A DNA stretch of 64,000 nt from Polyporus tsugae (Eukaryota > Basidiomycota > Agaricomycetes > Polyporales > Polyporaceae), in the NCBI GenBank assembly GCA_024305745.1, contig JAHRBS010000006.1, forward strand, positions 1,242,501 to 1,306,500, written 5' to 3'. Shown in pieces: positions 10,698-21,707 of the stretch (position 1 is its first letter; each line of letters starts with the position of its first letter). The notes beneath the pieces were generated by a model that saw only the letters and a program-made list of their open reading frames with translations, was not told where the DNA came from and made no database searches. The translations under genes and the position numbers were made by a program.

Positions 10698-11940
10698 TCA
10701 TCGACGTTCATGATCGAGCGGAGGGTACCAACGTCTGCCAATCATCTCCGAGTCGCTACGACAGTAAGTAATCAGCATGGCGGTATTCGATGACGAAAAG
10801 GGGGACGTTGCATACACAGAAGCATCGCTGTAACTCATCAAGAACCGAGGTTCGGCGCATCGTGAAGGATGGAACTCGACCCAGACCGAAGATGGCAGGC
10901 CGTGATACAAAATCGCCACATGCTCTAAGAACGGGCAGGCCTGCATGATCTCGACGATCTCGGGGGCGCGTTCCGTTCGGAGTGTCTGGAGCCATTCGTA
11001 GCGAAGGTCATTAATGCCACGGTACGCTTGGGGATCGTCGTGGAAATCGAGATTCAGTCGAACGGTCCGCTTGAAGGACTGCGCGCGGGAGAGGATCTCG
11101 GCGATGGGTTTCTGCAACGCTCGCTGGCATAAGCCAAGAATCACACAGTTCGAGCAGACGTACTGACATGTCGTGTTGACATGTTCCGCTTGTCGCGATA
11201 CCGGTGAACCTCAAGATGCTCCAGGTGTGGGAAGGTGCCCACTGGCACAACGTACGAAAGTAACTCGCTGTCGGAATCCTCTTCTGTGATCTCGTAAAAG
11301 ATCTCAAGGCTCCTCAGGGGCGGAAGCTCCATGCGTCTGAGGATAGACAGGATTTCATACTAGTCAAGTAAAATTGGAGCATGCCAAGGTTGCCTCTTCG
11401 GTCCGTCGCCTACTGGGCGTCCACGCGTATACTGGTGGTACACACGCGGATGGTCGCGCAGGGAGAGGTGGGAGAGTGGAGGCATAGGGATGGAGAATAT
11501 GTTGTCCATAGTGTCGGGGAATGCTATTTGCAAAGCGCGGAGCTCCGTGAGAGGCCCGGGCAACGACTCTGGATCGCTCGGAGGGAGAGACAGAAGGGGG
11601 GGCGTGTATAACTCCAGAGAAGGTGCGGACAGGTTTGAGGTGGGGTCGAAGCACGGCCGAGGAACATCGTAGGGCGGACGTGGCGGGTTTTCCAATGAAA
11701 ACGGTGAAGCGGCGTTGGGGAGGAATGGCGGACGTCCAAGCTTGGGCGTCCTGGCAGCTAGGATGGAAAGACGTGTGAGGGAGGGAAGCGATGGCAGCAG
11801 ATGTCGAATGTGCGTGACCTGAACGGCATCTAGGAAGCGTCCGTGAAGATTCAGTTCCTTCAGCTTTGGCCAGGATAGTTTAGCCATGGCGAGGATCGGG
11901 GTGGACTCCAGCTGCGGCAATGTAATAGTCTTGATCCCTA
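10698..11940 (-). pseudogene. F-box/LRR-like family, 5'-truncated copy with an in-frame stop (copy 3)
   Basis: Homology to the other copies begins near 11940 (LPQLESTPILAMAKLSWPK, then LKELNLHGRFLD). The F-box N-terminus is missing and unrelated sequence lies upstream. The leucine-rich middle (LSILAARTPKLGRPPFLP, LRALQIAFPDT, LSHLSLRDHPRVYHQ) reads to LLD and then a TAG at 11360-11362. It continues in the same frame as YEILSILRRMELPPLRSLEI, where the 45-kb copy has DAVTILKRIDASLLRNLEI, so a single codon became a stop. An intron near 11105-11165 leads to EILSRAQSFKRTVRLNLDFH, VEIMQACPFLEHVAILYHG and VWVEFHPSRC. A final intron near 10770-10825 and a short last exon end at 10698. Loss of the F-box plus the stop makes this a pseudogene. 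Confidence 0.75.
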
Positions 11941-14407
11941 TAAGTAGGCCGTTTACCCCCCTTTCAACGCCCGTTTACACGTCAACAGCAACAAACAACG
12001 CGTTGCAAACGCGTCCTTCTCCTCGCGTCGTTTTGAGCTTTGCCACATCCCCCATGCTCTCATTTCCCTTCACAGTCATCCCTATCACTTTACCTTCCGC
12101 ATGCATCACCCTCTTCGAAGTGAGCCCTCCTTTGGATGCATGGAATAGCGCATTGAAAGTCTTCGTGGTAAGCATGAGTCACGGATATATTAGCACGTAC
12201 AGCCTACAATAGCTTGAGTGAATAGGTACAAATATGTCAGGATTTTCAAAGACTGCTCCTATCAGTAACATTGCATCCCGTGGTTGCTGACTATGAGAGG
12301 AAGGCATCCCGCTCTCATCCGCAGGCATCCAATTAAATCACATTGACTCAAGTTATTTTGTGACTTGTCTTGCATGGTTCACTGGCATCCTGCCCAGCAC
12401 TTCATCAGCGTGTCCTAGTCCCATTTGAGCAGGAGCCCACCTTTCTCGCCACTGCTGGTGGTAAGAAACTCACAGTACACCTCATGAAGAGCCATGGTAG
12501 GAGGTGAGCACAAGGATACTGGTGTGCATGGTCATCTGCACTGAAGCCCCAATATCTGGCTTCTCATCCATGACATATCTCATGCACTCAGAGGCCAAGG
12601 AATATATGTTTTCGTGCACAACGGTGCCAAGATGGTCGCGTTAAGCTCATCTTCAGGTCAGGCGAGTAAGCAGCCTTATGCAATTCAGTAAGCAGGTTTA
12701 CGACAATTTGATTAACGCCAAAATCTCATTGGTCCACGAGCGAATAAGCGCTCAGATGGGTCCTCAGGCCTCAGGCCTCAGGTGCTGAAAGTTGGTCGAA
12801 CATGACACGCGCCATTAGCTCATATCAACTTCAGCAATCCGTCCGATCCACTTGACAGGTCTGATATCACTTATCCTTCCTTATCCAGGAACATTCAGAC
12901 GAATCCAGGGCCTCTGGAAACCTCTGGATAATTAGGTTCATCTTCTGGCCAAGTGGTCATTCCAGTCGTTTCCAGTCATCCCAAGTGGTATCCATTCGCC
13001 AAACAACTACGAGTACACGGTCAAGTAATCAGACTACCCAGTGGCCCAACGCGCTGCCAGTGAGCGCACATGCCCATTCCTCCGCGTACCTCCATCTGGA
13101 CACTCCGAAAATGCTACATAAAATGTATGTAACCATTAGATCCACAGCGTGGCTCGCGACGAGACAGCGAAACGTACCTTCACGGTGTTCAAGAACCTCC
13201 GCACATGCACTCAACTTGAATGCGCGTAAGGTTGGACTCGGGACGCAGCGCCAGTGCCCGCAAAAGGCCGCAGACCTGCAACCTCGCCTCTGTCACAAGC
13301 ATACACGTCAATGAGAAATCCGTGCTGCAGGTATTGTTAAATGCTCACCTTATGTACAGAAAACCAACACCTAGGGCCGCTGATGAGCTGCGCACAAAGT
13401 GGTGATCGGAAAAAAAAATAACTTCCGTATCACTCACGTCCTCGAACACGATGACACCGAAGCACTTTGAGCGGCTCGACTTGCGGTTGACTGCGGGTGA
13501 TGGCCATGCAGTACTGCGTATGCAAGTGAAAACCTCACCGGTCAACCTGACGATATACCGCCTATCTATAAGACCTGCGGCACTCGTTAGATCTGATAAC
13601 CGTGCCAGAGATAGTAACGAAACATACCATGGAGCAACAGCCCGAGCTGCAGCTGCAATCCCGGGCCTGCGGCGGAGCACCGGTCAATAACTGGTTAATG
13701 CTGCCCCACGGCATCACTCACCTCGTCATGAGCCACCATTGAGGAAACTCGCGGGAGAACTGTCGACAAAATGAAACTCACCATACTGTGCCGAACCTAT
13801 ACCTAACGCATCCGGCTTTAGTCGCACCGGGGATGGGTGTGCTATCTCTCAGGTGTCTTGTGTTCCTCTGAAGGTTGGCGGGTCACCATTCACTGTTGGG
13901 GTGGAGAGGAGAAGCTTGGGGAGGTGAAAGGGAGCAATGATGTTGCCGGTAGAAGGTCGATGATGGAGGGCAAGGTGGGCTTGAAGCAGCGCCGGCAAAC
14001 CTGTTGTAAGACATCAAACGGACCCGGGAACTGCCGTGGTTGTTCAGGGCAGGGCATAATGACCTTTGGTTGGAGGCAGCTGTCGCGTGCCTGACACGGA
14101 GTGATGGAGACATCAGCAAACGTTGATGAATTTCCAGTCATGGCCAGAGAAATAAGCTCGCTCAGTCAGCTCAAGTCCCATCAAGGTGTTCAGTAGAAAA
14201 TAAGTCCGGAAAAGTACCGGACGGATTCCTGATGTGTTCAATGTAGGCCAGGCAACAAGTACATACTGCCATGCTGGTCAACCTCGACTGGTGGTGACAA
14301 GCGCGTAATTGCTTCAGGAAGGCTGTGGGGGTCGGGGAATGTCCCCACATCCTATATGAAACAATTATTATGTCGTGCAAACTCTGAATATTGCCGACCC
14401 GACCACT
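11941..14407. other. Gene-poor spacer
   Basis: This 2.5 kb between the truncated F-box copy and the transposon is less GC-rich than the genes around it. No multi-exon gene could be built. A 66-codon minus-strand frame at 11975-12175 and a 148-codon-range cluster of short frames near 13.0-13.7 kb show no recognised motif. A 7-bp unit (cctcagg) is repeated three times at about 12762-12782. The region may hold degraded mobile DNA. Confidence 0.4.
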
Positions 14408-14436
14408 TAAGATTGGCCCAGTGCACTTTCGGGGGC
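14408..14436 (+). repeat. Left terminal inverted repeat of the transposon
   Basis: Twenty-nine bases identical to the reverse complement of 17265-17293. It starts with TA (probable target duplication), then AGATTGGCCCAGTGCACTT, and ends in a run of G followed by C. Confidence 0.9.
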
Positions 14437-14922
14437 ATCACGTGATCCCAGACCGTCACGCTCGGTCACTTTTGGCTGGGGAAAAAGACGCAAAAACTAT
14501 AGGCTCAACAGATAGACTCTTACATTAAAATGTATGACCGTAACTTTGTAAAGCACTCGCAAATATACAAAGTTATGGTTCTCGATTTTCGAAATTGTTC
14601 TGCATGAAGGAGGAGATGCAAATGTTCTGTCGGCCATGGCGAATGGGTGTCTGATTATGTCCAAATCGGGTGACACAAAAATGGAAGCTGATCGCACCAG
14701 CTGGCAGTCACTCCACTGCCATAACCTTCCCCACAAGAAGCATGCCGAAGCGGTCGCTGCGGGCTCGGTCTTCAATGGAAAGCCTTGGTGCTCACGCATA
14801 GAAGAAACCAAGGTTGGCACCAAACCGGGTCCGCAGTAAGTCAAACAAGGAGAATATACCTCCCTCCGCACCAGAGGTGTGTCTTGCATGGCGAGTACAG
14901 CCCAATTTGACATTGACATGCC

Positions 14923-17073
14923 TTGCAGCCCACTCGGAGACCCGCGGAGAGCCCGATAGAAGGCCTGGATTGGTGGCATGAGGAAGCTCTCAAGGTTTAT
15001 GACAGCTTTGGGCGCACCTTTGTGGAGCTGATCCAACCTGCCTCGCTGGGCAGTGCTTCTTCGGCTCCCTCTGGTTCTTCCGCGCCCTCTGGTTCTTTAG
15101 CCCCCTCTCCTCTGCCGATCATCCTTCCCTCCCCTCCGACAGCTTCCGTTCTCCCACTGCCAGTCATCCCTCTCCTCTCACATCCATCTCTTGCGGCTCC
15201 CCAGCCCGCTGCTGCCCCTCCCATCTCCAATCATGGTCCGGGACCAGATCCCATCCCGAATCCATTGCTGCAGCCCTCCGAGCCTTCCGCCTCTCCCCCC
15301 AAATCCAAGTACATGCCCCCGCCCAGTATTAGCCAGGCAAGGTCTGCCTTGGCCGATATCACTGCGCTTTTGCGCCCACCTCACAAGACTGGTCGGGGAG
15401 CGGGGCATTTCACGCTTGGAGATGACCGGCTCTTGACTCGCATGTATATGATGCATAATTTTCTGTCGAAGTACATCAGAGGCAGGAATATATCTTCTTG
15501 GGCTGCAAAGTCTTTGGAGACCACAACGAAATGGGACAAGAAGACTCACACGGCCATGGTCCTTCGACGGTGGACGCGCAACTTCCTCGCTGATCACCAC
15601 AACCTCCCTGTCACGCCTGAGAACACATGGACCAAGTCGCTTCTCGAGGAACACCCCAATCTGAAAGTGGAGCTCGCTGAGCATCTACAGTCAGTTGGCA
15701 AATACGTCCGCACTCTGGATATCATCCACTTCATGTCAGATCCAGAACGGCTCAAGAAATATGGGGTTACCAAGCCCGTCTCTCTGTCTACCACCCAGTC
15801 CTAGATGTGCGCACTCGAATATCAATGGACAAAGACCCCGAGCAGTCAGTTCGTTGATGGACATGAGCATGCTGATGTTGTGGATTACTGCCAGACCCGC
15901 TTCCTCCCTGAGATGGCGAAGCACGACCCGAATGCACGGCAGTGGGACAAAGACGGCAATGAGATCCCCATCCCCGATGACAACCCTCGTCCCCGTGAGC
16001 AGCGTGTCGTCTATTGGTGGCACGATGAATCGATCTTTTACACACACGATCAAAGAGTCAGACACTGGGTTCACAAGAGCGAGAAGGCAGTTCCACGGAA
16101 GAAAGGGGAGGGTGTGTCCTTGATGATTGCCGAGTTTGTATCTGCAGAGTATGGATGGCTTTGTTCTCCCGATGGAACAGAGTCCGCGCGGGTCATCTTT
16201 CATCTGGGAGCCAATCGTGATGGCTACTTCACCCATGAAGACATCCTCACGCACACCACAACCGCGATGGATATCCTATCGCGTCACTATCCTCATGAGC
16301 GGCATGTTTTCATTTTCGACAATGCACCGACTCACCTGAAGCGCGCCGCTGATGCCCTGTCCGCCCGCCGCATGTCGAAGAACCCCACGGCCCTAGACAA
16401 GCCCATGTTCGGCGTCAACACTACTGTTCTCGGCGACAATGGGAAGCCTGTCTATGCTCCTAATGGCAAGCCCCTCAAGACCAAGGTTCACATGCAAGAT
16501 GCAACCTTTGCAGATGGCTCACCCCAGTCGCTGTACTTTGAGAATGGTCCACGAGCGGGGGTTTTCAAGGGCATGGCAATCATCCTCGAGGAACGTGGCT
16601 TCGCAAATGCGCGAAAACTTCGGTACGAGTGCCCGGACTTCAAGTGTGCTCCGTCGGCACTCGATTGTTGCTGCCGCCGCCTTCTCTTCAATTAGCCAGA
16701 CTTCCAAAATGTCGAGTCCCTGCTCGAGATGTATTGCAAGGCATGCAACTTCTCCGTCCTCTTCCTGCCGAAATTCCACTGCGAGCTCAACTGCATTGAG
16801 CAATGCTGGGGTTATGCGAAGCGCTTGTATCGCTAGGCACCGCCATCTTCTGCAGTGGCTGATCTCGAGTGCAATGTTATCGAAGCACTCGATGCTGTCC
16901 CGCTCCTTTCGATCCGCCAGTTCTACACACGTTCACACCGCTTCATGGATGGATATTGTCACGGTTTGTCCGGGAGGCAGGCTGCATGGGCTGCGAAGAA
17001 ATACCACAGCCACAGGGTGCTTCCTAATGACATCTTGGCAGAGCTCGATCGCGAGGGTATCACACCAACTTAA
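14923..17073 (+). pseudogene. DDE transposase with three in-frame TAG codons
   Basis: One reading frame stays open from 14923 to the TAA at 17071-17073 except for TAG at 15802-15804, 16693-16695 and 16834-16836. No frameshift is needed. The N-terminal third is Pro/Ser-rich, then a helical DNA-binding-like part. The catalytic DDE pattern is visible: YWWHDESIFYTHD (first Asp, about 16014-16050), HVFIFDNAPTHLKR (second Asp, about 16302-16345) and KFHCELNCIEQCWGYAKR (Glu, about 16768-16820). The long insert between the second Asp and the Glu, including MSKNPTALDKPMFGVN, is typical of the large basidiomycete transposases of this type. From the surrounding residues, the three stops probably replace Trp or Gln codons by single transitions. 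The start codon is not clear: no ATG in this frame lies near 14923. Confidence 0.75.
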
Positions 17074-17264
17074 GTACTCCTTTACTCCCATTCATTCACA
17101 TGCTACAGTATATTTATTCCTGGCTCGTAGTCATACTAGTCATACTAGCGGATTTGTTGGCCCTCCAAAAATGGCGCATCTTCTTATCCTGTACTTAACA
17201 CATCATATTAACCTTTACTTTCGTTCAGCCGCCCAATTCACGTGCTCAGTCACAGATGTCACAA

Positions 17265-17293
17265 GCCCCCGAAAGTGCACTGGGCCAATCTTA
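17265..17293 (-). repeat. Right terminal inverted repeat of the transposon
   Basis: Perfect 29-bp partner of the left repeat at 14408-14436, in inverted orientation, ending in TA at 17292-17293. Confidence 0.9.
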
Positions 17294-17490
17294 CCTTGAA
17301 GAGCCCCGTTACGTCGAGGTCAGAGGCGATGGCGACGTTGGCCGCTGAAGTCTGTATTCCAGATGTCAACGATCGCTGTAAGACAATTAACGGAAAACAA
17401 AGCAGCAGCACGTACGTCCAAAATGTAGTCAAGGAGCGGATTTACTGGATCCCATACAGGCTGAAAGCGCCCCAGAGATATCAGTGACTG

Positions 17491-18461
17491 CTACTCCCAC
17501 CAAGCAGCGGTGACATATACCTCAAGGGGCGGTACACGCTCGATCACATACTCATCCTCGGAGTCATCAACATCAGGGGCCGCCCGAGAGGTGCGACGCT
17601 TCATCCTGTAATAGTGGATGAAAAGACATTGATTGCGTACAGTGGGGTCCTGGAGCACCCCGTTAAGGCGAGGCCCGGTGCTGGAGTAGGACGGGAGGAG
17701 CTGGTGGCCCCAGTCGAGTGAGAAGCCTCGATCTCCGTACACTCCGAGCTGTCCGAAAGCGCGCCCCTCCTTGTTGCGGAAGCCTTCGCCCTGGAACGCG
17801 CCGATGCCCCACCGCATCGTCTTCAGGGTGCCGCAAAGGAAGATGATCTCTTCGTCCTTGAGGCCGAGGTCAAACCACGTGTTGGCGAACTCGAACCAGG
17901 AGGCGAAGTTCTTACGCATATAGTCGACGATGTACGGCCTCGATTCGATGATGTCTTCGGCAACTCCGGGGGTTTCGAGGACCGTGAAGGCACCGGCACC
18001 GCTCGCGCTTCAAACCTTCCACTGGCTGCTAGCAGGAGATGCAGGGCCGCTAGCGGGGGGGGCATATATAGGAGATGCGCGTGAGGATGGAAATGGGACG
18101 ACGGCAAACAGACGACGTACACGGCACCAAGGATATCTCCATCAACCTCAACCTTGACCGCACTCACATCTGCACTGCACACCATGTCCTGCGTGATCTT
18201 GTCCGATCTGCGGATGGAGATGTCTGGCAGAGAGATCGCCTCGAAGTCCGTGGGTACACCTCGGTTATTGATGGGATCGGTCGCAGGCTTCATAGTGTTG
18301 AACAAAGGGGCGAAAAGCTCGTAACTGATGAACCCTACATCCCCGACGAATAGTTCTCGACCGGTCCCCAGGTCTGGCTCAGGGGTCCAGAGAGGATGGC
18401 CGAGTCCGATAGGAAAGAGCAGCTTGGCGTACGCATCCCAGACATCCCTTAAGGGCTCCAT
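17491..18461 (-). CDS. Agaricomycete orphan-family protein (LFPIGxGxPLW family)
   Basis: Two exons (18121-18461 and 17491-18007) join in phase across a 113-nt intron to 285 aa. Diagnostic stretches are DVWDAYAKLLFPIGLGHPLW, ELFVGDVGFI, NRGVPTDFEAI, FEFANTWFDLGLKDEEIIFL, CGTLKTMRWGIGAFQGEGF, DWGHQLLPS and QCLFIHYYRMKRR. These match a large family of basidiomycete proteins that have no named domain and no assigned function; I recognise the family only by its sequence pattern. The gene sits next to the right end of the DNA transposon (198 bp away). No signal peptide or membrane segment is seen, so a cytosolic or nuclear location is likely. Confidence 0.8.
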
Positions 18462-18630
18462 GTCAGATACTGTGTTGTGTCGCCTAGATGAAAGCTGGTA
18501 GGCCGGCGTCGGGACGGGAGGTGTTGTAAGCTGAGGAAACCAGGATACGAGAGTGGCGAGTACTGTGGAAAGTTAATAGCATTATGTAGATGAGACAGCC
18601 GCGAGGAGGGCGCCCCTCACCGTCAGGGGT

Positions 18631-18846
18631 TCACAGGGGTGCGTCAGTCTCCATGGGCGTGTTAGGCACGGAACATGAAGTCGTCTCCCGCTGCTCTCCT
18701 GCTCCCATCAAGTTACCCGTGGTTCGGGAAACAAGCGAGCAACATGGCGCGGTTCTGCGACGGCACAGGACGTTGATGACGTTAAGCAGCAATCCCTGGT
18801 AGAATGCCCTGAGTCCGCCGATCGGGTCAGGGGCATCGGCGTACAC
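18631..18846 (-). pseudogene. Possible F-box-like fragment (copy 4)
   Basis: The minus strand contains CCSLVSRTTGNLM, encoded by DNA that shares a 15-nt match (cgtttcccgaaccac) with the F-box segment LSLVSRTTRNLV of the 48-kb copy. The rest of the frame does not align well. It is probably a short relic of the same family. Confidence 0.3.
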
Positions 18847-19039
18847 ACCTTGTTAACCACATCCGCGTTCTCCGTGGACGTTGAGACGAGGGATTTGGCG
18901 CCAGCCTAGCCTAACGATACAGCACTGGCGGAGAGTCGGCTCCTTCTACATCAAGTAGTTCACTTCAATACCCCTTGACCACCGTTTCCCAGTCCTAGGA
19001 AGAGAGTCATCAGAAGCTGGACTGTCGTGCGTGCGACAA

Positions 19040-19400
19040 AAGTGTGCGACGGTGTTGCTCACATGTGTTCTGGATCATATTTCAGCATAATTTTCAGCCC
19101 TACACATCGCGGAGTGCAGACCTCGACCGGCGTCGGGGACGGTTGTCCATGGTACAAGAGTGGAACACGATTTAGCCGTGAACAGGCCTGCATGGCATCG
19201 ACGACCTCGGAGCCTCTGTTCCAACGAGTGTGTGGTATCACATTTTTCGACCTTGAAGGTTAAGGTTTGCCACAGTACGATGACCTCCTCAAAATGGAGG
19301 TTGAGACAGACGGCACGGAGCGACTTCGCTCCAATCAGCGTCCGTGCGATATTTATCTGTGCGATGACGTAGAGGGGATGTCAATGCGAGGGTGCAACGA
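19040..19400 (-). pseudogene. F-box/LRR-like C-terminal remnant (copy 5)
   Basis: On the minus strand, INIARTLIGAKSLRAVCLNL followed by HFEE matches IRIARLLTAIKSLRTAKVNL of the 48-kb copy. Further on, SEVVDAMQACSRLNRVPLLYHGQ matches PEIVEIMQACPFLEHVAILYHG of the 10.7-kb copy. The parts are in different frames and there is no F-box upstream, so this is a broken C-terminal fragment. It is similar in extent to the remnant at 47.6 kb. Confidence 0.55.
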
Positions 19401-19867
19401 CGCTGCTAATGGTACGTACAACCAGTGATCACTCGAATCGACATATAGCGATAGAAGTGACTCAAGGCTGAATACCCTGCTGGAGCGTCCAAATTCGAAC
19501 GCGGAACGCGGCATTTGCGTGATGATAAAGTTGAGCACGAAGGGTTCTGCCACCAAGAGCATCAACATCCAACGAGGCCATCTTCCGATTTGACAGATGT
19601 CAGTGAGTGCAGTCTACATAGCAACTGACGCGCCAAACAGCGTCAATGATCGAACCGCACCTTCGCCTAGCATCTGAACGACTTACTAGAACGTTCAAGG
19701 GACTTCTGCTTCTGCTTGTCCACCGCCTTCGCCTTCCGAAGTCAAACGTTCGCTAGGGCTATCCTGGAAAACCGTCTTCTATGAATCCGCATCTGCATCT
19801 CGACTACGACGCTACATCTCTGTTGCCGTTCCCTGCCCCTGACAGCACCGATCCCGTCTCGCTTCGA

Positions 19868-20937
19868 TTATGATGATAAAAGGTAGTCCCACTGTTCTCC
19901 AACGAACCCCCCGTTGTCAAGAGGCCCCCCCGCGAGACGGACACCGCCGTCAACAGCTTGCCTCAGCTGGGGTCTTTGACCATCAGCGCCCTGCCCATCC
20001 GTCACGGTCCCTCCAGCCCGAACTACGACCGACCACCCGTCGGCGAACGGATCCCTGCCTCCCGTCCCAGGAAGCGGTGGAGGGTCTGATTGCGCCATGT
20101 ACCGGAGGAGGGTCCGCGACGTACCGCGTGAGCGAGGTCCGCGGACTCGGGACTCTCTCGGTCTCCCTTCGGGTACCAATGCAGGAGGAGGCGTGGGGGG
20201 CTCTTGCGGTGAGCCAGCAGGGACTGGCTGAGGAATTGGGACAAACTGGAGATCGCGGGAAGAATGTCGAGTGTGGTAAGATGGTGGGATGGTGGACGAG
20301 GATATGAGCGATATCCCGTCAGCGCTGCTGGAGGGTATCGGTGTCGGGGTATCGGGCAGGGCACCAGCTTGTGGGGGCCGGTTCGCATCACTGCTACAAA
20401 GATGGACGGGTTTTGGTCACTGGTCATCTTCTCAATGAGGGATACTCACATCATCCTCGAGAAATGTGGATTGTTCGCCTCTGCGGGAGGGATGAACTGC
20501 GGAGGACTGTCGCTATCTGTACTAGGAAGGATTGGGGTGTCGATTGTCACACCGTGATCAGTCGTGGCAGCCAGGAAGCGCATGTCGGGGGTCGTTGGGG
20601 AGGTTGCAATGATGGGAAGTAGACTTGTGGATCGACTGCGAAGCGGTGTGCGCCCCTCCACTTGGAAGAGCCCATCCTACATCCAGAACGAGAAGACATG
20701 AACAGACATCCCTGTATGGAGAGATCGCACTCACCGTGGAAGGCGATGACATGACACGAGAGTCCAGTCGGCGACGATGGGACTTATACAACTCCCAAAC
20801 CCATCCCACTGCACACACTGCCCAACCGGCCGCTTTAATGGTACAAAGTCAGAGCGATACCGTAGAACCTAGTGGTATGTCATACCGATGATAGGAAAGA
20901 CAACCGTGACAACGGCAGGAGTCAAACCATTCGACAT
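19868..20937 (-). CDS. Single-pass membrane protein of unknown function
   Basis: Four exons (20886-20937, 20735-20832, 20450-20676, 19868-20327) join in phase to 278 aa. A very short N-terminus (MSNGLTP) precedes one transmembrane helix (AVVTVVFPIIAAGWAVCAVG, then WVWELY), followed at once by a basic stop-transfer (KSHRRRLDSR). The remaining 230 residues are Ser/Pro/Thr-rich and probably disordered (STSLLPIIATSPTTPDMRF, ILPSTDSDSPPQF, PIPQPVPAGSPQEPPTPPP). By the positive-inside rule the long tail faces the cytosol. Many Agaricomycete orphans have this build, often with a larger extracellular part. An extra 5' exon encoding a signal peptide could lie in 20940-21240, but I could not find one. 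No function is assigned. Confidence 0.7.
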
Positions 20938-21707
20938 GGATGGCGGGGCGATGATGGATGAGCGGATGAAGGGACGGGAGGAGATATAACGCCCTTTTTA
21001 ACATCTAGATGACAGTTGCGCAAGCTACCTATCCGTGCTCGCGGTGATAATCATCTGACGAAGGGTTGCGGATGATGATGCCACCATTTCCGATTGCATG
21101 GAGCAGAACCGCAACTGAGATCCTCCGGTCTGAACAGGACGATGGTCAGTATAAAAAGAACTTTCAACGTCGGGTTTAGGCTCACATTCAGGGTCCACAA
21201 TTGTCATGCCGGATTGTTATGGATAACGGTGTGGAGTACTTACTAAGCCACCGGTTTTCTATAGGCCGACAAATGCCAGCTGGCCCTCCGCCGCCTCCGG
21301 CGTTCAAATGTATCGGAATCGGGCTGGTTATCTGGTGTTAAGGGTATATGACACAGCCTTGCAACGCCTCGGAGGGCCCTGCCACGAGGCCCTGTCAACT
21401 TGGACCATGACAGACATCAGACGTAGAAGTAAAACAGCATGCGCACCTCACAAGTTTCGTACACGAAAACCTACTCGACCCAAGAACGTGGAAGGTAAGA
21501 GACCAAGGGGGCATCTTGCGCCTATGAGCGATGCATTGTCAGTCTATATACCTTCTCATAACCAGAATACTTTGCGTCTACTCAAGAGAAGTTCAGGACT
21601 TCGGCGTATGTTGCGGAGAGTCGGACGGAGATGAAGCCAGCCCACTCTGAGCACAATCCGTGTAAATCCAATGAATAAACAATCGATATTATACAGCAAA
21701 GTCCACA

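Larger units (their letters stand above)
14408..17293 (+). mobile_element. Tc1/mariner-superfamily DNA transposon (2.9 kb)
   Basis: The element is bounded by perfect 29-bp inverted repeats at 14408-14436 and 17265-17293. If the outermost TA on each side is the target duplication, the inverted repeat proper is 27 bp beginning AGATTGGCCCAGTG. A TA duplication is the hallmark of Tc1/mariner insertion. Inside is one transposase frame interrupted by three TAG codons, so this copy is probably not autonomous, but the intact ends suggest it could be mobilised in trans and that it arrived fairly recently. It lies between the F-box pseudogene and an Agaricomycete orphan gene without interrupting either. 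Confidence 0.85.

Noticed and set aside
12762..12782. Three cctcagg units considered as a CRISPR-like or minisatellite array
   Set aside because: There are only three short adjacent units, with no spacers. CRISPR is not expected in a fungal nucleus.
15802..16836. A transposase encoded by three separate genes
   Set aside because: All segments lie in one frame and together rebuild a single DDE transposase, so the TAG codons are lesions rather than gene boundaries.
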